Positions 53,765 to 63,939 of a stretch of 64,000 nt of DNA are shown one piece after another. The notes beneath the pieces are model-generated. The model was not told where the DNA came from and made no database searches. It worked only from the letters and a program-made list of their open reading frames with translations. Position numbers and translations under genes: made by a program. Every line of letters starts with the position of its first letter. The first letter of the stretch is position 1. The DNA comes from Chloroflexota bacterium. Its GTDB lineage: Bacteria > Chloroflexota > Anaerolineae > Anaerolineales > Anaerolineaceae. The stretch covers positions 205,256 to 269,255 of the forward strand of contig JAMCRR010000096.1 in assembly GCA_023381565.1 (NCBI GenBank), read 5' to 3'.

Positions 53765-54720
53765 TAAGACCCTGTTGCCAGGACGATTCCGCCTGTGACA
53801 AGTAAATTAAGCAAGGCCAGAGGCAGCATTACTTTCCATCCATAAGACATGAGCTGGTCGAAGCGAGGCCGCGGAAGGGAGGCGCGTAGGGTGATAAACA
53901 ATCCGATGAAGAAAAAGGTTTTGATGATGAACCAGACGATGGGTGGTAAAAACGGTCCCTGCCAGCCGCCGAAGAACAAGGTGACAATCATCGAAGAGAT
54001 GAGCGTCACCCCTACGTATTCCCCAATGTAAAACATGCCGAATTTCATGCCGGAATATTCAATATGATAACCGGCCACAAGCTCGCTCTCGGCCTCAGTC
54101 AGGTCGAAAGGCAAACGCCGTGTTTCTGCCAGAGCGGCAATGATGAAGACGATTAAGCCGATGATTTGTGGGATGCAAAACCACATGTTCTTCTGCGCCA
54201 GGACGATATTGCGCAGGTTAAAGGTCCCTGAGATGATCACCACACCCATCAGGGATAAGCCCATGAACACCTCATAGCTCAACATTTGTGCTGCCGCGCG
54301 CAGCGCACCCAGCAGAGAATATTTGTTGTTGGCGGACCAACCAGCCAGCATCACGCTGTAAACCCCGAGTGAAGACATTGCCAGGAAAAATAGCAGGCCA
54401 ATGTTGAGATCGATCACTCCTATCCCAGGAGAGAACGGCACGACAGCAAATGATGTTAGGATGGTGGTCATGATCACCGTCGGGGCGATGATGAACACCG
54501 GTTTATCTGCAAATGGCGGAATCCAGTCTTCTTTAGTGAACAGTTTAATCGCGTCCGCCACTGTTTGGAGAACGCCAAATGGTCCCACGCGATTGGGGCC
54601 GTACCGGTCTTGCAGGTATCCAAGCAGCCGGCGTTCCACCCAGGGCAGGCTGGCGGCTATGCTGAGCACAACGATCAGTATTCCTAATACGTTTATCAGA
54701 TGCAGGACTGTCTCACTCAT
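53764..54720 (-). CDS. nuoH: NADH-quinone oxidoreductase subunit H
   Basis: A 318-residue membrane subunit with [39 protein letters not shown] and the acidic loop [26 protein letters not shown], both diagnostic of NuoH, which forms much of the quinone chamber. Eight membrane helices are expected. It lies 7 bases after nuoG. Confidence 0.96.
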   Translation of the reverse strand: MSETVLHLINVLGILIVVLSIAASLPWVERRLLGYLQDRYGPNRVGPFGVLQTVADAIKLFTKEDWIPPFADKPVFIIAPTVIMTTILTSFAVVPFSPGIGVIDLNIGLLFFLAMSSLGVYSVMLAGWSANNKYSLLGALRAAAQMLSYEVFMGLSLMGVVIISGTFNLRNIVLAQKNMWFCIPQIIGLIVFIIAALAETRRLPFDLTEAESELVAGYHIEYSGMKFGMFYIGEYVGVTLISSMIVTLFFGGWQGPFLPPIVWFIIKTFFFIGLFITLRASLPRPRFDQLMSYGWKVMLPLALLNLLVTGGIVLATGS

Positions 54721-54727
54721 AGATCCA

Positions 54728-57484
54728 CTACCCTGGATTCTCGGTCGAAGAATTAACAGGTTTAGGAGTCACTTTACCCCAGGCAGGCAAGGCAACATAA
54801 GGCATCTCTGGAAGCCCACAGATCATCCCTGCAGTTCCTTCCGGGATGGAGGCTGAAATATGCAGAGGCAGCTCGAACACCTGGGAATCGACGCTGACCT
54901 GGAGCACAGTTTCGCCGGTCAGGTTAAACTGCTGAGCATCTCTGGGGTTGATTTCAAGTCGAAGAGGGGGTGTCAATTGAGCTTCTCCGGGGGTGTGAAT
55001 GCTCAGTTCCTCAGACCCATAAATCGCGTATAACGGCGCCAGAAGGAGCTCACCAGCCCTTGATGCAAATGGTTCTGGGATCTCATCGAAATAAGCTGCT
55101 TGCTCGGGATCGGGAGGGAGGATGATTCTCTTGCCAGGATCGCCGCCGATCAACGGTCCGGAGACCTCCTCCTGGAATTTGTTCAATGATTGTATGGAAT
55201 TCCACCCCGGCGCCCAAAACTCCGGGATGAGCGATGCCGGTGGTTGTTCGATTGGGGGTTCGGCGAGGAAACCCTCCATCGAGAAGGATAAGGGTGAATC
55301 AGGATCCTGCGGTGGTTGGGGTTCGTGCACGCTCACATTTGCATGCATGGAAGTGCGCCCGCTGTAGCGGTGCGGTTGCCGGGGAATTTTAGCACCGGCG
55401 ATCCTGAACCCGGACGCGGGTGAGATCTCCTGAACCGGGGCAAGAAAGGGGAGCTCCTTAACCATGTCAGCGATAAGGCCGTCAAAAGTCTTCCGGGCGC
55501 CTGGTTCTTCCTGACCGAGCGCATCCCCGATGGCTCGCAGCCATACCCAGCTTTCTTTGATGTCATCCTGGGGTACAAAGACTTGAAAATAACGCTGTGC
55601 CCGGCTCTCGTTATTGACCAATGTCCCGTCACTTTCGGCGAAAGTTGCAGCAGGCAAAAGGACATCTGCTTTTTGTGCTGTGGGGTTGTCCAAGCTATCA
55701 AGAACGATTACAGAGGGGATACTCTTGAAGAAGGCCTCCAAAAGAGCAGGATTGGATCTGCGGTACAAATCATTTTCGAGGATGATTGCCGCCTCAACAT
55801 TGTCCTCCCGGGCGATGGCAAAAGCCTGGTTAAGGCTTCCCGGCTCTAACAATTCCAGACCCAGACTGTTGGATTCGGGTAGGGTCAGGAATAAGCGGGC
55901 AGGTTTCCCGATTGAACGGAGGGCCTGAACTACATTCGCAGCGGCATACAGGATCGATTTCTCTTCCAGCGAACAGCCCGAGACAACTACCGGGCTTTCG
56001 GCATCTTTCAGATCCTGGGCGATCATCTTGGACAGCTCGAGAGCTGCGCTATCCAGATTTTCAGGCTGAGGTGCAGTGGGGCTAATTTGGTGGGCAACCG
56101 CAAAACCCAGCCGAGCAATTTCTTGAGGGGAAGCATGGAAAGTGCGTGTAGCCATATCATCTAGCCGCGTATCGGCAATTGTCGCCAGATATAATGGACC
56201 TTTCTGGTCTTGAACAGCTTCACGCGCTGCCGTATCATCCCAATCGGATATCTTCAGCTTTTGGCTGATCGCTTGGGGCTTACAGCGCACGGATTGGCGC
56301 AGCGCATACGCAGCCATCGGCGCCACATTGTTCACATCTTCCCCTAGGACAAGAGCCGCGTCTGACGTTTCGACCTCGTGTAGGGAAGCCATCGACGAAG
56401 GAATATCTCTAAGGATTTTTATTGCTTCGGTCACCAGCTCGTGGTCTTTCACAGTTGCGCCGGAGAAGAAATGCTCAGGGCCAACTAGCGTGCGTAGGGC
56501 AAAGTTCGATTCAAGCGAAGCCCGCGGAGATCCAATCCCAATGGTTCTACCGCTCTTTTTTACTATCTCTTTGATGCGCTGCAAACCTTCATCCGGAGCT
56601 ACACTCTCAAAAGCCGCCTCTCTATTCCGGCGAAGCCGCGCCTGGCGAATACGCCGGTCACTGTTGACAAACTCATACCCATAGCGACCGCGGTCGCATA
56701 GGAAATACCCGTTGACGTTGAAATTGTACCGGTTGCGGATGCGGCGGAGCTGCCCGTAGCGTTCGCCAGGGGTTGTATTACACCCCAGGCTGCAGTTCAC
56801 ACAAACCGAAGGCGCGGTTTGGAGGTCCCATTTACGGGTGTAATGCTTGCGAAACGTCTTATCGGTGAAGACGCCTGTGGGGCAAACCTCCACCAGGTTA
56901 CCGCTGAATTCGCTTTCCAACACCCCATCAGTCTTCCGCCCGAAATACACGGTATTATGATTGGAAAAGGCGTCGAAATCCCTTCCGCCCGCAAACCCGC
57001 GATAGAAGCGCACACAGCGATAGCATTGAATACAGCGGTTCATTTCGTGATTGATGAAGGGTCCCAGATTCTGGTTGCGGAATGTGCGTTTTTTCCACCG
57101 GTAGTGGCGGTAGGTATGGCCGGTCATCACGGTCATATCTTGAAGATGGCACTCGCCCCCCTCATCGCAGACCGGGCAATCGTGCGGGTGGTTTTCCATA
57201 AGCCATTCGATGATCGATGCTCGGAATTCAACCGCTTGAGGGTCCTGGACCGAAATGCGCAGGCCTTCAACAGCCGGGGTCATGCAGGCCATGACCAGGC
57301 GACCACGCGTATCATTCTCATCACGGAACTGCTTGACGGCGCACTGCCGGCACGCACCAACCGACCCCATAGCCGGATGCCAGCAGAAATACGGCAGGTT
57401 TATGCCCATAGACAAGCAGATGTGCAGGAGGTTTTGTCCAGCATCGACCTGATAAGGTTTCCCATCGATATAGATCGTTACCAC
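54728..57484 (-). CDS. nuoG: NADH-quinone oxidoreductase subunit G
   Basis: At 918 residues this is the large iron-sulfur subunit. It begins with a 2Fe-2S ferredoxin domain ([22 protein letters not shown]), then the [17 protein letters not shown]5-type region, a 4Fe-4S pair in [13 protein letters not shown] with [10 protein letters not shown], and a molybdopterin-oxidoreductase-type CVNCSLGC motif. The rest is the catalytically silent molybdopterin-like domain, which is often divergent. The C-terminal 250 residues are poorly conserved and Pro-rich. It passes electrons from NuoF/E toward NuoB. Confidence 0.95.
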   Translation of the reverse strand: MVTIYIDGKPYQVDAGQNLLHICLSMGINLPYFCWHPAMGSVGACRQCAVKQFRDENDTRGRLVMACMTPAVEGLRISVQDPQAVEFRASIIEWLMENHPHDCPVCDEGGECHLQDMTVMTGHTYRHYRWKKRTFRNQNLGPFINHEMNRCIQCYRCVRFYRGFAGGRDFDAFSNHNTVYFGRKTDGVLESEFSGNLVEVCPTGVFTDKTFRKHYTRKWDLQTAPSVCVNCSLGCNTTPGERYGQLRRIRNRYNFNVNGYFLCDRGRYGYEFVNSDRRIRQARLRRNREAAFESVAPDEGLQRIKEIVKKSGRTIGIGSPRASLESNFALRTLVGPEHFFSGATVKDHELVTEAIKILRDIPSSMASLHEVETSDAALVLGEDVNNVAPMAAYALRQSVRCKPQAISQKLKISDWDDTAAREAVQDQKGPLYLATIADTRLDDMATRTFHASPQEIARLGFAVAHQISPTAPQPENLDSAALELSKMIAQDLKDAESPVVVSGCSLEEKSILYAAANVVQALRSIGKPARLFLTLPESNSLGLELLEPGSLNQAFAIAREDNVEAAIILENDLYRRSNPALLEAFFKSIPSVIVLDSLDNPTAQKADVLLPAATFAESDGTLVNNESRAQRYFQVFVPQDDIKESWVWLRAIGDALGQEEPGARKTFDGLIADMVKELPFLAPVQEISPASGFRIAGAKIPRQPHRYSGRTSMHANVSVHEPQPPQDPDSPLSFSMEGFLAEPPIEQPPASLIPEFWAPGWNSIQSLNKFQEEVSGPLIGGDPGKRIILPPDPEQAAYFDEIPEPFASRAGELLLAPLYAIYGSEELSIHTPGEAQLTPPLRLEINPRDAQQFNLTGETVLQVSVDSQVFELPLHISASIPEGTAGMICGLPEMPYVALPAWGKVTPKPVNSSTENPG

Positions 57485-57487
57485 TAT

Positions 57488-58762
57488 TTACCTCCAAGGG
57501 CAGTGTTTCTGCTTAATATGCTCTTCGAAATCTGCACGGTAGTATTTCAACGCACTTTGCAGTGGCTCAACCGCTCCCGGGGCAAAAGCGCAGTAGGTGT
57601 TGCCGGGACCGAGCTTCCAGGTGTGGGCTTCAAGCCGGTCCAGGTCTTCGATCTGACCTTCGCCGTTTTCGATAGCGTGCAGCGTCCGCTCGATATACTG
57701 GGTCCCTGCCCAACAGGGCGTGCACCAACCGCAAGATTCCTGAGCGAAGAAATGCTCCAGGTTAAGAACCATACCAACCGGGCAGGTTTTGTCGTCCATC
57801 ACAATCATGGTTCCGGTTCCGAGACGGCTGCCCAATTTTTGAACCGACTTGAAATCCATCGGCACATTCAAATTTTCTGGGGTGAGAAAATCTGTCGAAG
57901 CGCCTCCCGGAAGAACACCACGTATAGTCAGACCCTGCCTCATTCCACCGGCGTATTCATTGATGATCTCCTGCATGGGGGTGCCTAAAGGCAACTCCCA
58001 GAGGCCGGGATGATTTACCTTGCCGCTGACCCCGAAAATCTTCGTCCCGGGTTCATCGGTGAGGCTCAAACCCTGGAACCAGGCCGCACCCTTATCGATG
58101 ATGTGAGGCACGTTCGAGAGTGTTTCGACATTATTTACAATGGTGGGTTTCCCCCACAGCCCGCTGGTTTGGGGAAAAGGAGGTTTCGAGCGCGGGTTCG
58201 CGCGCTTGCCTTCAAGCGCATTGAGTAAACCCGTCTCTTCCCCTGCCATGTAGCGCCCCCCGCTAACATGCAGGTGCAACTCGAGATCGAATTTTGAGCC
58301 CAGGATATTCTTGCCCAGGTAGCCTGCCTGGTAAGCTTCGGCAATTGCGCGCTCGATTCTTTCACCGGCAACCTTGTATTCCCAGCGCAGGAACACAAAA
58401 CTCACGCTTGCTTCGATCGCATAGGACGCCAGAATCATTCCTTCAATAAGCTGGTGCGGGTTGTATTCCAGCAGCAGCCGGTCCTTAAAGGTGCCGGGTT
58501 CCATTTCGTCGGCATTCGCCACCAGGTATTTTGGACGGGGAGCATCTGGTCCCATGGGCACGAAGCTCCATTTGGATCCTGTTGGAAAAGCTGCTCCACC
58601 GCGACCGGCCAGGCCAGATTGTTTAACAACATTCGTGATGTCCTGCGGGGACATCTCGAGGAGAGCTTTGCGAAGAGTCTGGTATCCACCTGTGCGCTCG
58701 TACTCATCCAGAGCCAGTGGCGTGCCATCAGTATGCAGATCTTGGGTGAGTGGACGTTCCAT
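57488..58762 (-). CDS. nuoF: NADH-quinone oxidoreductase subunit F
   Basis: The 424-residue NADH-binding subunit has the nucleotide motif GRGGAAFPTGSKW, the FMN-site YLVANADEMEPGTFKDR, and a 4Fe-4S site in ESCGWCTPCWAGT with a fourth Cys in NTYCAFAPG. It takes hydride from NADH onto FMN and feeds clusters N3 and N1a. It sits 13 bases after nuoE and 3 bases before nuoG. Confidence 0.96.
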   Translation of the reverse strand: MERPLTQDLHTDGTPLALDEYERTGGYQTLRKALLEMSPQDITNVVKQSGLAGRGGAAFPTGSKWSFVPMGPDAPRPKYLVANADEMEPGTFKDRLLLEYNPHQLIEGMILASYAIEASVSFVFLRWEYKVAGERIERAIAEAYQAGYLGKNILGSKFDLELHLHVSGGRYMAGEETGLLNALEGKRANPRSKPPFPQTSGLWGKPTIVNNVETLSNVPHIIDKGAAWFQGLSLTDEPGTKIFGVSGKVNHPGLWELPLGTPMQEIINEYAGGMRQGLTIRGVLPGGASTDFLTPENLNVPMDFKSVQKLGSRLGTGTMIVMDDKTCPVGMVLNLEHFFAQESCGWCTPCWAGTQYIERTLHAIENGEGQIEDLDRLEAHTWKLGPGNTYCAFAPGAVEPLQSALKYYRADFEEHIKQKHCPWR

Positions 58763-58775
58763 GAATATGCCTCAA

Positions 58776-59237
58776 TCAATAATCCGAAAGGATCTGAACC
58801 AACTCTTCTGGTGTCACATTCCGATAGAGGCGATCATCGATCATCATCACCGGCGCGTGATCGCAATCTCCCAGGCAAACGTTTGGAAGAAGCGTGAATT
58901 TATGATCGGGGGTCGTTTCACCGAATTTGATCTGCAATTGCTGGTAAAGCTGATCTCGCAGGCTTTCATAACCCATGATCCAACAACTTACGCTGTCACA
59001 AACCCGGATGATATGGTCGCCTACAGGCTTGCGAAATATTTTGTCGTAAAACGTAGCCACACTGTCGAGCTCATCGACTGTCAACTGAAGAAAATCCGCC
59101 AGGTCAGCCAGGGTGTCGTCTGAGATCCATCCGCGATGCTTTTGGAGGACCAGCATCGCCCCGATGCTGGCTGCCTGGTTGGTCGGAAACATCTCTTGCT
59201 CTGCCCGTATCTCTTTCTTTTCTTCATCACTCAGCAT
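58776..59237 (-). CDS. nuoE: NADH-quinone oxidoreductase subunit E
   Basis: A 153-residue thioredoxin-like 2Fe-2S subunit. Four cysteines in CDSVSC and CLGDC bind cluster N1a. The N-terminal helical part shows the usual LADFLQLTVDELDSVATFYDKI segment. It forms the NADH-oxidising head with NuoF. Confidence 0.95.
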   Translation of the reverse strand: MLSDEEKKEIRAEQEMFPTNQAASIGAMLVLQKHRGWISDDTLADLADFLQLTVDELDSVATFYDKIFRKPVGDHIIRVCDSVSCWIMGYESLRDQLYQQLQIKFGETTPDHKFTLLPNVCLGDCDHAPVMMIDDRLYRNVTPEELVQILSDY

Positions 59238-59246
59238 AGTTCACTC

Positions 59247-60995
59247 TTATCTGTCAACGTCGGCTAATACGAAATCGATACTCCCCAAGATTGCCAATAA
59301 ATCCGGGATCATCATGCCACGGCTGATTAATGGGATCATCTGCAGGTGTGGGAAGGATGGAGTCCGGATGCGGGTGCGGTAAGAAACAGTGTTCCCATCA
59401 CTGACCAGGTAATAAGTATTGTTCCCCTTAGTACCTTCAACGGTAGCCGCGGCTTCGCCCGGAGGAATCACCGGGCCCCAGCTCACATTCAAAAAATGCG
59501 TGATCAGCGTTTCGATATCGTGCATCGTGCGTTCTTTCAATGGGGGAGTCGTTCGGGGATGGTTTGCTTTATAGGGACCGGGTGGCATCTCTTTTACACA
59601 CTGCTCGATGATACGCAGGCTCTGGCGCATCTCTCCCACGTGGACAACGGCACGGTCGTAGCAATCCCCGCGGCTTCCTGTTGGGATATCGAAATCAAAT
59701 TGGTCGTACCCAGAATACGGACGCTGCTTGCGGTAATCCCAGGCGCAGCCGGTGGCTCGCAACCCGGGGCCGGTCACACCCCATTCGATCGCCTCTTCAG
59801 TCGTATATTGGCCGATGCCCTTTGTACGAGCTTGGAAGATACGGTTTTGCATGACGAGACTATCGTACTCTTTTAGCCTCGGGTACATGTAGTTGACAAA
59901 ATCCATCATCTTCTGGTCCCAACCATCGGGGAGATCCTCTTTGACACCGCCGATACGGAACCAGCTGGGGTGCATCCTGGCGCCGGTAACCGCTTCGACG
60001 ATTTCAAAGGCACGCTCGCGATCGGTGAACATATATAAGACTGGGGAGAGCTGGCCAAGATCTTGGGCGTATGTGCCATAGAACACGAGATGGCTGATAA
60101 TCCGGAAAAGCTCGCTCATCATAATTCGGATGACTTTGACTCTGTCCGGGACTTCAATCCCGGCCAGTTTCTCGACAGCCATGACGTATGGCAGGTTGTT
60201 CATCACGCCGCCAAGGTAGTCTACACGGTCTGTATAGGGAATGTATGTGTGCCAGGACTGGCGCTCCCCCATTTTTTCAGCGCCGCGGTGGTGGTAACCG
60301 ATATCCGGAACGGCATCGATGATTTCTTCCCCAAACAATTGGAGCACGATCCGGAATACGCCATGGGTTCCGGGATGCTGGGGGCCTACATTGAGAAACA
60401 TGAAATCGGCATCTTCGCTCTGGCGCTGCATTCCCCAATCCTCTGGCCGAAACTGAAGAGATTCAACCCCCTTCTTTTCCTTTTCTACGGGCAGCTCATA
60501 CCTGCCCATTTCGGTCGCGCGCGCCGGATGATCTTTGCGGAGGGGATGCCCTTCCCAACTGGGGGGCATCAGAATCCGTCGTAAGTGAGGGTGTCCATCG
60601 AAGGAAACCCCAAACATATCCCATACCTCACATTCGTACCAGTTCGCTGACGGCCAGATCGATGTGATCGAGCTGATTGCAGGCGATTCGCCAAGAAGAG
60701 GCACTTTAAGGCGGATATCCGCATTCCGATCAAATGAGCGAAGTATATAAACAAGGGTATAGTCGCTTTCCGGTTGGTTCTGGCGATTTGCGCGCACCCT
60801 TTCGTCGATGGCGGTTAAGTCGTACAGCATCCTGAAAGGTTTTTCAACGTCCGATTTCAGGTAACGTAGGACATCGGAGATCCGATCCTTGGCGATCCAA
60901 AAAGTTGGTACATCATCGCGAGTGAGTTGCTGAGCGAGCACAGCCTCGCCGAACCTGGCTTGAAGTTCTTGTGAGATACCCGGTTTATCTTCCAT
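59247..60995 (-). CDS. nuoCD: Fused NADH-quinone oxidoreductase subunits C and D
   Basis: The 582-residue chain joins a NuoC domain (about 1-180, ending in [19 protein letters not shown]) to a full NuoD domain starting near [17 protein letters not shown]. NuoD motifs [18 protein letters not shown], the [24 protein letters not shown] region and the C-terminal [12 protein letters not shown] ending are intact. The quinone-site His and Tyr lie in this part. The C-D fusion also occurs in E. coli and relatives; here the frame is continuous and no sequencing break is apparent. Confidence 0.96.
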   Translation of the reverse strand: MEDKPGISQELQARFGEAVLAQQLTRDDVPTFWIAKDRISDVLRYLKSDVEKPFRMLYDLTAIDERVRANRQNQPESDYTLVYILRSFDRNADIRLKVPLLGESPAISSITSIWPSANWYECEVWDMFGVSFDGHPHLRRILMPPSWEGHPLRKDHPARATEMGRYELPVEKEKKGVESLQFRPEDWGMQRQSEDADFMFLNVGPQHPGTHGVFRIVLQLFGEEIIDAVPDIGYHHRGAEKMGERQSWHTYIPYTDRVDYLGGVMNNLPYVMAVEKLAGIEVPDRVKVIRIMMSELFRIISHLVFYGTYAQDLGQLSPVLYMFTDRERAFEIVEAVTGARMHPSWFRIGGVKEDLPDGWDQKMMDFVNYMYPRLKEYDSLVMQNRIFQARTKGIGQYTTEEAIEWGVTGPGLRATGCAWDYRKQRPYSGYDQFDFDIPTGSRGDCYDRAVVHVGEMRQSLRIIEQCVKEMPPGPYKANHPRTTPPLKERTMHDIETLITHFLNVSWGPVIPPGEAAATVEGTKGNNTYYLVSDGNTVSYRTRIRTPSFPHLQMIPLISRGMMIPDLLAILGSIDFVLADVDR

Positions 60996-61065
60996 TATGA
61001 ACGGCTTCCAGTCAAGATCCTATCCTGTGATGGGATTACCACGATTCCATTAATCGCCTCGGAGA

Positions 61066-61704
61066 TTACATAGTATCCGGGGGGCGGATTTCCTTCATTT
61101 TCTTTCTATCCGGCCGGCGGATATCCCGGTTCGAGACTTTTGGAGGCTTGACCACACCTTGCGGTCCAACCACCCAGCTCAATGGCCTTTTTTCTTTGCC
61201 AACGATGTCTGAGAGCAAGAGAAGACCTTGCATGAAAGTGCTTGGGCTAGGCGGGCAGCCCTGGATATACACATCTACCGGTAGGAATTGATCTACCCCC
61301 TGGACAACACTGTAAATGTCGTACATTCCCCCAGAATTTGCGCAAGAACCCATCGAGATGACCCAACGCGGTTCCATCATCTGATCGTATAGCCATTTTA
61401 CGATCGGAGCCATCTTCATGAAAACGGTTCCAGCGATGATGATCACATCTGCTTCGCGGGGCGAGGCGCGGATCACCTCGGCGCCAAAGCGAGCAATGTC
61501 ATATTTGCTCGTGATGCTCGTTGCCATTTCCACATAACAGCACGAAAGGCCAAAGTTGAACGGCCAGAGGGAATTCTTTCTTCCCCAGGCGAGCATGTCT
61601 TGCAGGCGGCTAAAGAAAACGAACCTGCTCAGCGTATCGGTTGTCTTTTGATCTCCCTCGCCGAGGTTCTTTTCGTCTTCAGGTTTACTCAACCAAGCTT
61701 GCAT
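61066..61704 (-). CDS. nuoB: NADH-quinone oxidoreductase subunit B
   Basis: The 212-residue subunit carries cluster N2, the terminal electron donor to quinone, with ligands in [21 protein letters not shown] and [10 protein letters not shown]. The N-terminal 35 residues precede the conserved core and the C-terminal tail after WVVGPQGV is basic. A 70-base gap separates it from nuoCD, the largest within the operon. Confidence 0.96.
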   Translation of the reverse strand: MQAWLSKPEDEKNLGEGDQKTTDTLSRFVFFSRLQDMLAWGRKNSLWPFNFGLSCCYVEMATSITSKYDIARFGAEVIRASPREADVIIIAGTVFMKMAPIVKWLYDQMMEPRWVISMGSCANSGGMYDIYSVVQGVDQFLPVDVYIQGCPPSPSTFMQGLLLLSDIVGKEKRPLSWVVGPQGVVKPPKVSNRDIRRPDRKKMKEIRPPDTM

Positions 61705-61719
61705 ATTGACTCCCGGATT

Positions 61720-62127
61720 TCACTTTGTCTGGTCTCGGCGTCCTTGCCTTCTCTCAGGCTGCCAGTCCAGCGCTCCCTGGCGCCAGAGGTAAGCCAATGC
61801 AGCCATGAGCACAACAATAAATATCAGGATTTCAATATATCCCAACCAACCGTTTGCCCGTATGCCAACTGCCCAGGTAAAGATGAATGCCGCCTCCAGG
61901 TCGAATATCACAAAGAAGATAGCCATCAGGTAGAACTGAGCAGTTACACGGATACGGGCAGACCCGGTAGGCTGAATGCCTGATTCATAAGGAATATCCG
62001 TCGAAGCACCCTTGTGCCTTTCTCCCAGGAAGTATGAAATTCCCAACATTCCCCCGACTACAATGACCACCAGGACAACATACACTGCGACGGGCCACAG
62101 AATTGAAAAGTTTATGCTTGGGTCCAA
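61720..62127 (-). CDS. nuoA: NADH-quinone oxidoreductase subunit A
   Basis: A 135-residue membrane subunit with three helices and the conserved PYESGIQPTGSARIRVTAQFYLMAIFFVIFDLEAAFIF region, in which the ESG loop and buried acids are typical of NuoA. It is the first gene of the 13-gene nuo operon. The leader upstream (62128-62375) contains a promoter and two palindromes. Confidence 0.96.
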   Translation of the reverse strand: MDPSINFSILWPVAVYVVLVVIVVGGMLGISYFLGERHKGASTDIPYESGIQPTGSARIRVTAQFYLMAIFFVIFDLEAAFIFTWAVGIRANGWLGYIEILIFIVVLMAALAYLWRQGALDWQPERRQGRRDQTK

Positions 62128-62213
62128 GTGAATATCCTTCCGATGGTTAGCGCAGACAGTTACGCCAGATTTTTTTTATTCAGTTTGAGTCAACTGCTAT
62201 GTGACCATGATGC

Positions 62214-62231
62214 CAACCAATCGATTGGTTG
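62214..62231. promoter_or_regulatory. 18-bp perfect palindrome in the nuo leader
   Basis: CAACCAATCGATTGGTTG is a perfect inverted repeat without a spacer, about 85 bases downstream of the predicted nuo start site and about 85 bases before nuoA. Perfect palindromes of this size usually bind a dimeric regulator. The regulator is unknown. Confidence 0.4.
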
Positions 62232-62277
62232 TTCTGACTGTGTTCGATAAGCAGCTACACTCACAAGCCCCCAGCTA

Positions 62278-62296
62278 ACCGTTGATTATCAACGGT
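62278..62296. promoter_or_regulatory. 19-bp palindrome just downstream of the nuo promoter
   Basis: ACCGTTGATTATCAACGGT has perfect 8-base arms around a TTA centre. It lies about 18-36 bases after the predicted transcription start of the nuo operon, a typical position for a repressor operator. It could also form a short RNA hairpin, but it has no U-tract. Confidence 0.45.
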
Positions 62297-62320
62297 ACCC
62301 GATGATGTTTCATTGAAAAT

Positions 62321-62350
62321 ATTATATATCATTTTGATAAGTAAAGTAAA
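62321..62350 (-). promoter_or_regulatory. Probable promoter of the nuo operon
   Basis: On the reverse strand TTTACT (62350-62345) and a perfect TATAAT (62326-62321) are separated by 18 bases in an AT-rich stretch. It lies immediately after the sulfatase stop codon and would give a nuo leader of about 185 bases. Confidence 0.55.
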
Positions 62351-62375
62351 TGTTTGTACCAAAAATAACGAAAGA

Positions 62376-63866
62376 TCAATGGATTTCTCCCGGATACATT
62401 TCTTCTAGAATTTTTGCAAAATCAGATCGCCCGGTTGATTTTAGCCGCTCTACATAGGCCGGTAAAAAGCCGCGAATATGATGGGGACCGCCTCCTCGCA
62501 AAACGGACATCATCGGGTCGACATCCGTACGGCTGATTTTCATCTGTTCCGCCTGCCAATCCGCTAAATAGCGCATAGCCTTATCCACAATTTCGGGAGA
62601 ACCTGGGCTGATGTCGTGCTGTTCGTGAGGGTCCTGGCTCAAATTGAATGTCATCAGCGGATCGAGCATCTTGTATCCGGCGTGATAGGTGCGCATGCAC
62701 AGGTAGGATTGCCCTAGATGCTCGAAAAGCGTGCTGCGCTGGCAGGCCCAGGCACCCTGGCTGAGGATCAAGAACTCGCGTCCCTGCTCTGAATTCGATA
62801 GAAATGCTCGCGTAAAAGGTTGTCCATCCCAATTTTCCGGCACACTCCCGCCGAGTAATTCGATAAGCGTTGCAGCCCAATCAAAATGGTAATGAAGGGC
62901 GCGGTCAACGCGTGGATTCTTTTCGGTGAGTCCGGGCCAGTGAACGATCATCGGCACACGGCACGTAACCTGATCGGCAGTCTGGTGATCGCCCCAAACA
63001 TTTAGCTCTCCCTGGTTTTCGCCGTGGTCAGCGCTGATCATGATGATGGTATCCTGGAAAATACTTTCTTCTTCCAAGGCTCTAAGGAGCTGACCGATAT
63101 GCTGGTCAACATAACGGATGCCTGTATCATAGCCATCGATCCAGCAGCGGACGGCTTCCATAGAATCAAGCTGCAACGGCATGCGAGGATATTGAGCGAT
63201 GAGGTTCGCTTCTTCTTCTGTGCCAAAGCCCATCGGCTCTTGCGCGCTGTGGGGATCATGGCTGTTCCAACTTTTCTGGCGGACTTCCTCGGTCAGCCAT
63301 GCAGGCAGAGGAGTGTTCTCGAAAGGATTGCCAAAATCACGCGGCGCACGATAAGGCGTGTGAGGGTCCCAGTAATTAACATGGAAGAACCAATTGTCTT
63401 CTCGACCATGCCGGTGAAGCCAGTCTAACGCCAGTGGAGTGACCACCTCAGCGCCTTCCACACCTCCTGTGCCCGGATCCCTCATTTCCCGGTATCCTGC
63501 GTACCACCACCAGGCCGAATGTCTTCCGGCAAACGAACTGATTGTAGCCGTATATAAGCCTGCTTTTTTGATCTGGCTGATCCATCCGGTTTTGGAATAC
63601 AGATCGGTGAATCCGCGCGTTGGTCCCTCGTTGAATGGATCAGCGGCAGTTCCTCCATGGTTGATCACCCCGGTGTGGAAGCCGGTTCGTCCGCTCCACA
63701 ATGCAGAACGTGAAGGTAAGCAGGGTGAATCGGATGCATAGTAATTCTCGAACCGTACACTCTCGGCAGCGACACGGTCGATGTTCGGGCTTGTGTTGCG
63801 ATGGTAACGGTAGCAACTCAAATGGTCGGGGCGCAAGGTATCAATATCGATAAATAAAATACGCAT
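62376..63866 (-). CDS. Sulfatase family hydrolase
   Basis: The 496-residue protein starts RILFIDIDTLRPDHLSCYRY, the metal-binding N-terminus of sulfatases. The residue converted to formylglycine is Cys49 in SPCLPSRSALWSGR. A second metal motif is SADHGENQGE, and the WYAGYREMRDPG and VNYWDPHTPYRAP segments match arylsulfatase-like enzymes. No signal peptide is seen, so it appears cytoplasmic. An anaerobic or aerobic sulfatase-maturating enzyme must be encoded elsewhere for Cys49 to be active. Its natural substrate is unknown. It ends 26 bases before the nuo promoter with no clear terminator. Confidence 0.9.
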   Translation of the reverse strand: MRILFIDIDTLRPDHLSCYRYHRNTSPNIDRVAAESVRFENYYASDSPCLPSRSALWSGRTGFHTGVINHGGTAADPFNEGPTRGFTDLYSKTGWISQIKKAGLYTATISSFAGRHSAWWWYAGYREMRDPGTGGVEGAEVVTPLALDWLHRHGREDNWFFHVNYWDPHTPYRAPRDFGNPFENTPLPAWLTEEVRQKSWNSHDPHSAQEPMGFGTEEEANLIAQYPRMPLQLDSMEAVRCWIDGYDTGIRYVDQHIGQLLRALEEESIFQDTIIMISADHGENQGELNVWGDHQTADQVTCRVPMIVHWPGLTEKNPRVDRALHYHFDWAATLIELLGGSVPENWDGQPFTRAFLSNSEQGREFLILSQGAWACQRSTLFEHLGQSYLCMRTYHAGYKMLDPLMTFNLSQDPHEQHDISPGSPEIVDKAMRYLADWQAEQMKISRTDVDPMMSVLRGGGPHHIRGFLPAYVERLKSTGRSDFAKILEEMYPGEIH

Positions 63867-63902
63867 AGTCCCTCCTTATCCAATCCATTGTAAACCAATA
63901 AT

Positions 63903-63931
63903 GAAAAGACCCTCACCCGAGGTGAAGGTCT
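63903..63931 (-). terminator. Intrinsic terminator behind the tRNA-like element
   Basis: AGACCTTCACC pairs fully (one G-U) with GGTGAGGGTCT around a TCG loop, followed by TTTTC on the reverse strand. It begins about nine bases after the CCA end of the tRNA-like sequence, which indicates that the element is transcribed from beyond the right edge. Confidence 0.8.
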
Positions 63932-63939
63932 CTTCTAAG

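Noticed and set aside
56819..57988. A 389-codon open frame on the plus strand opposite nuoG and nuoF
   Set aside because: It is antisense to two well-conserved genes, has no recognisable domain and is explained by codon bias of the nuo genes.
59247..60995. nuoCD fusion as an assembly artefact
   Set aside because: The frame is continuous, both domains are complete, and C-D fusions are known in other bacteria.
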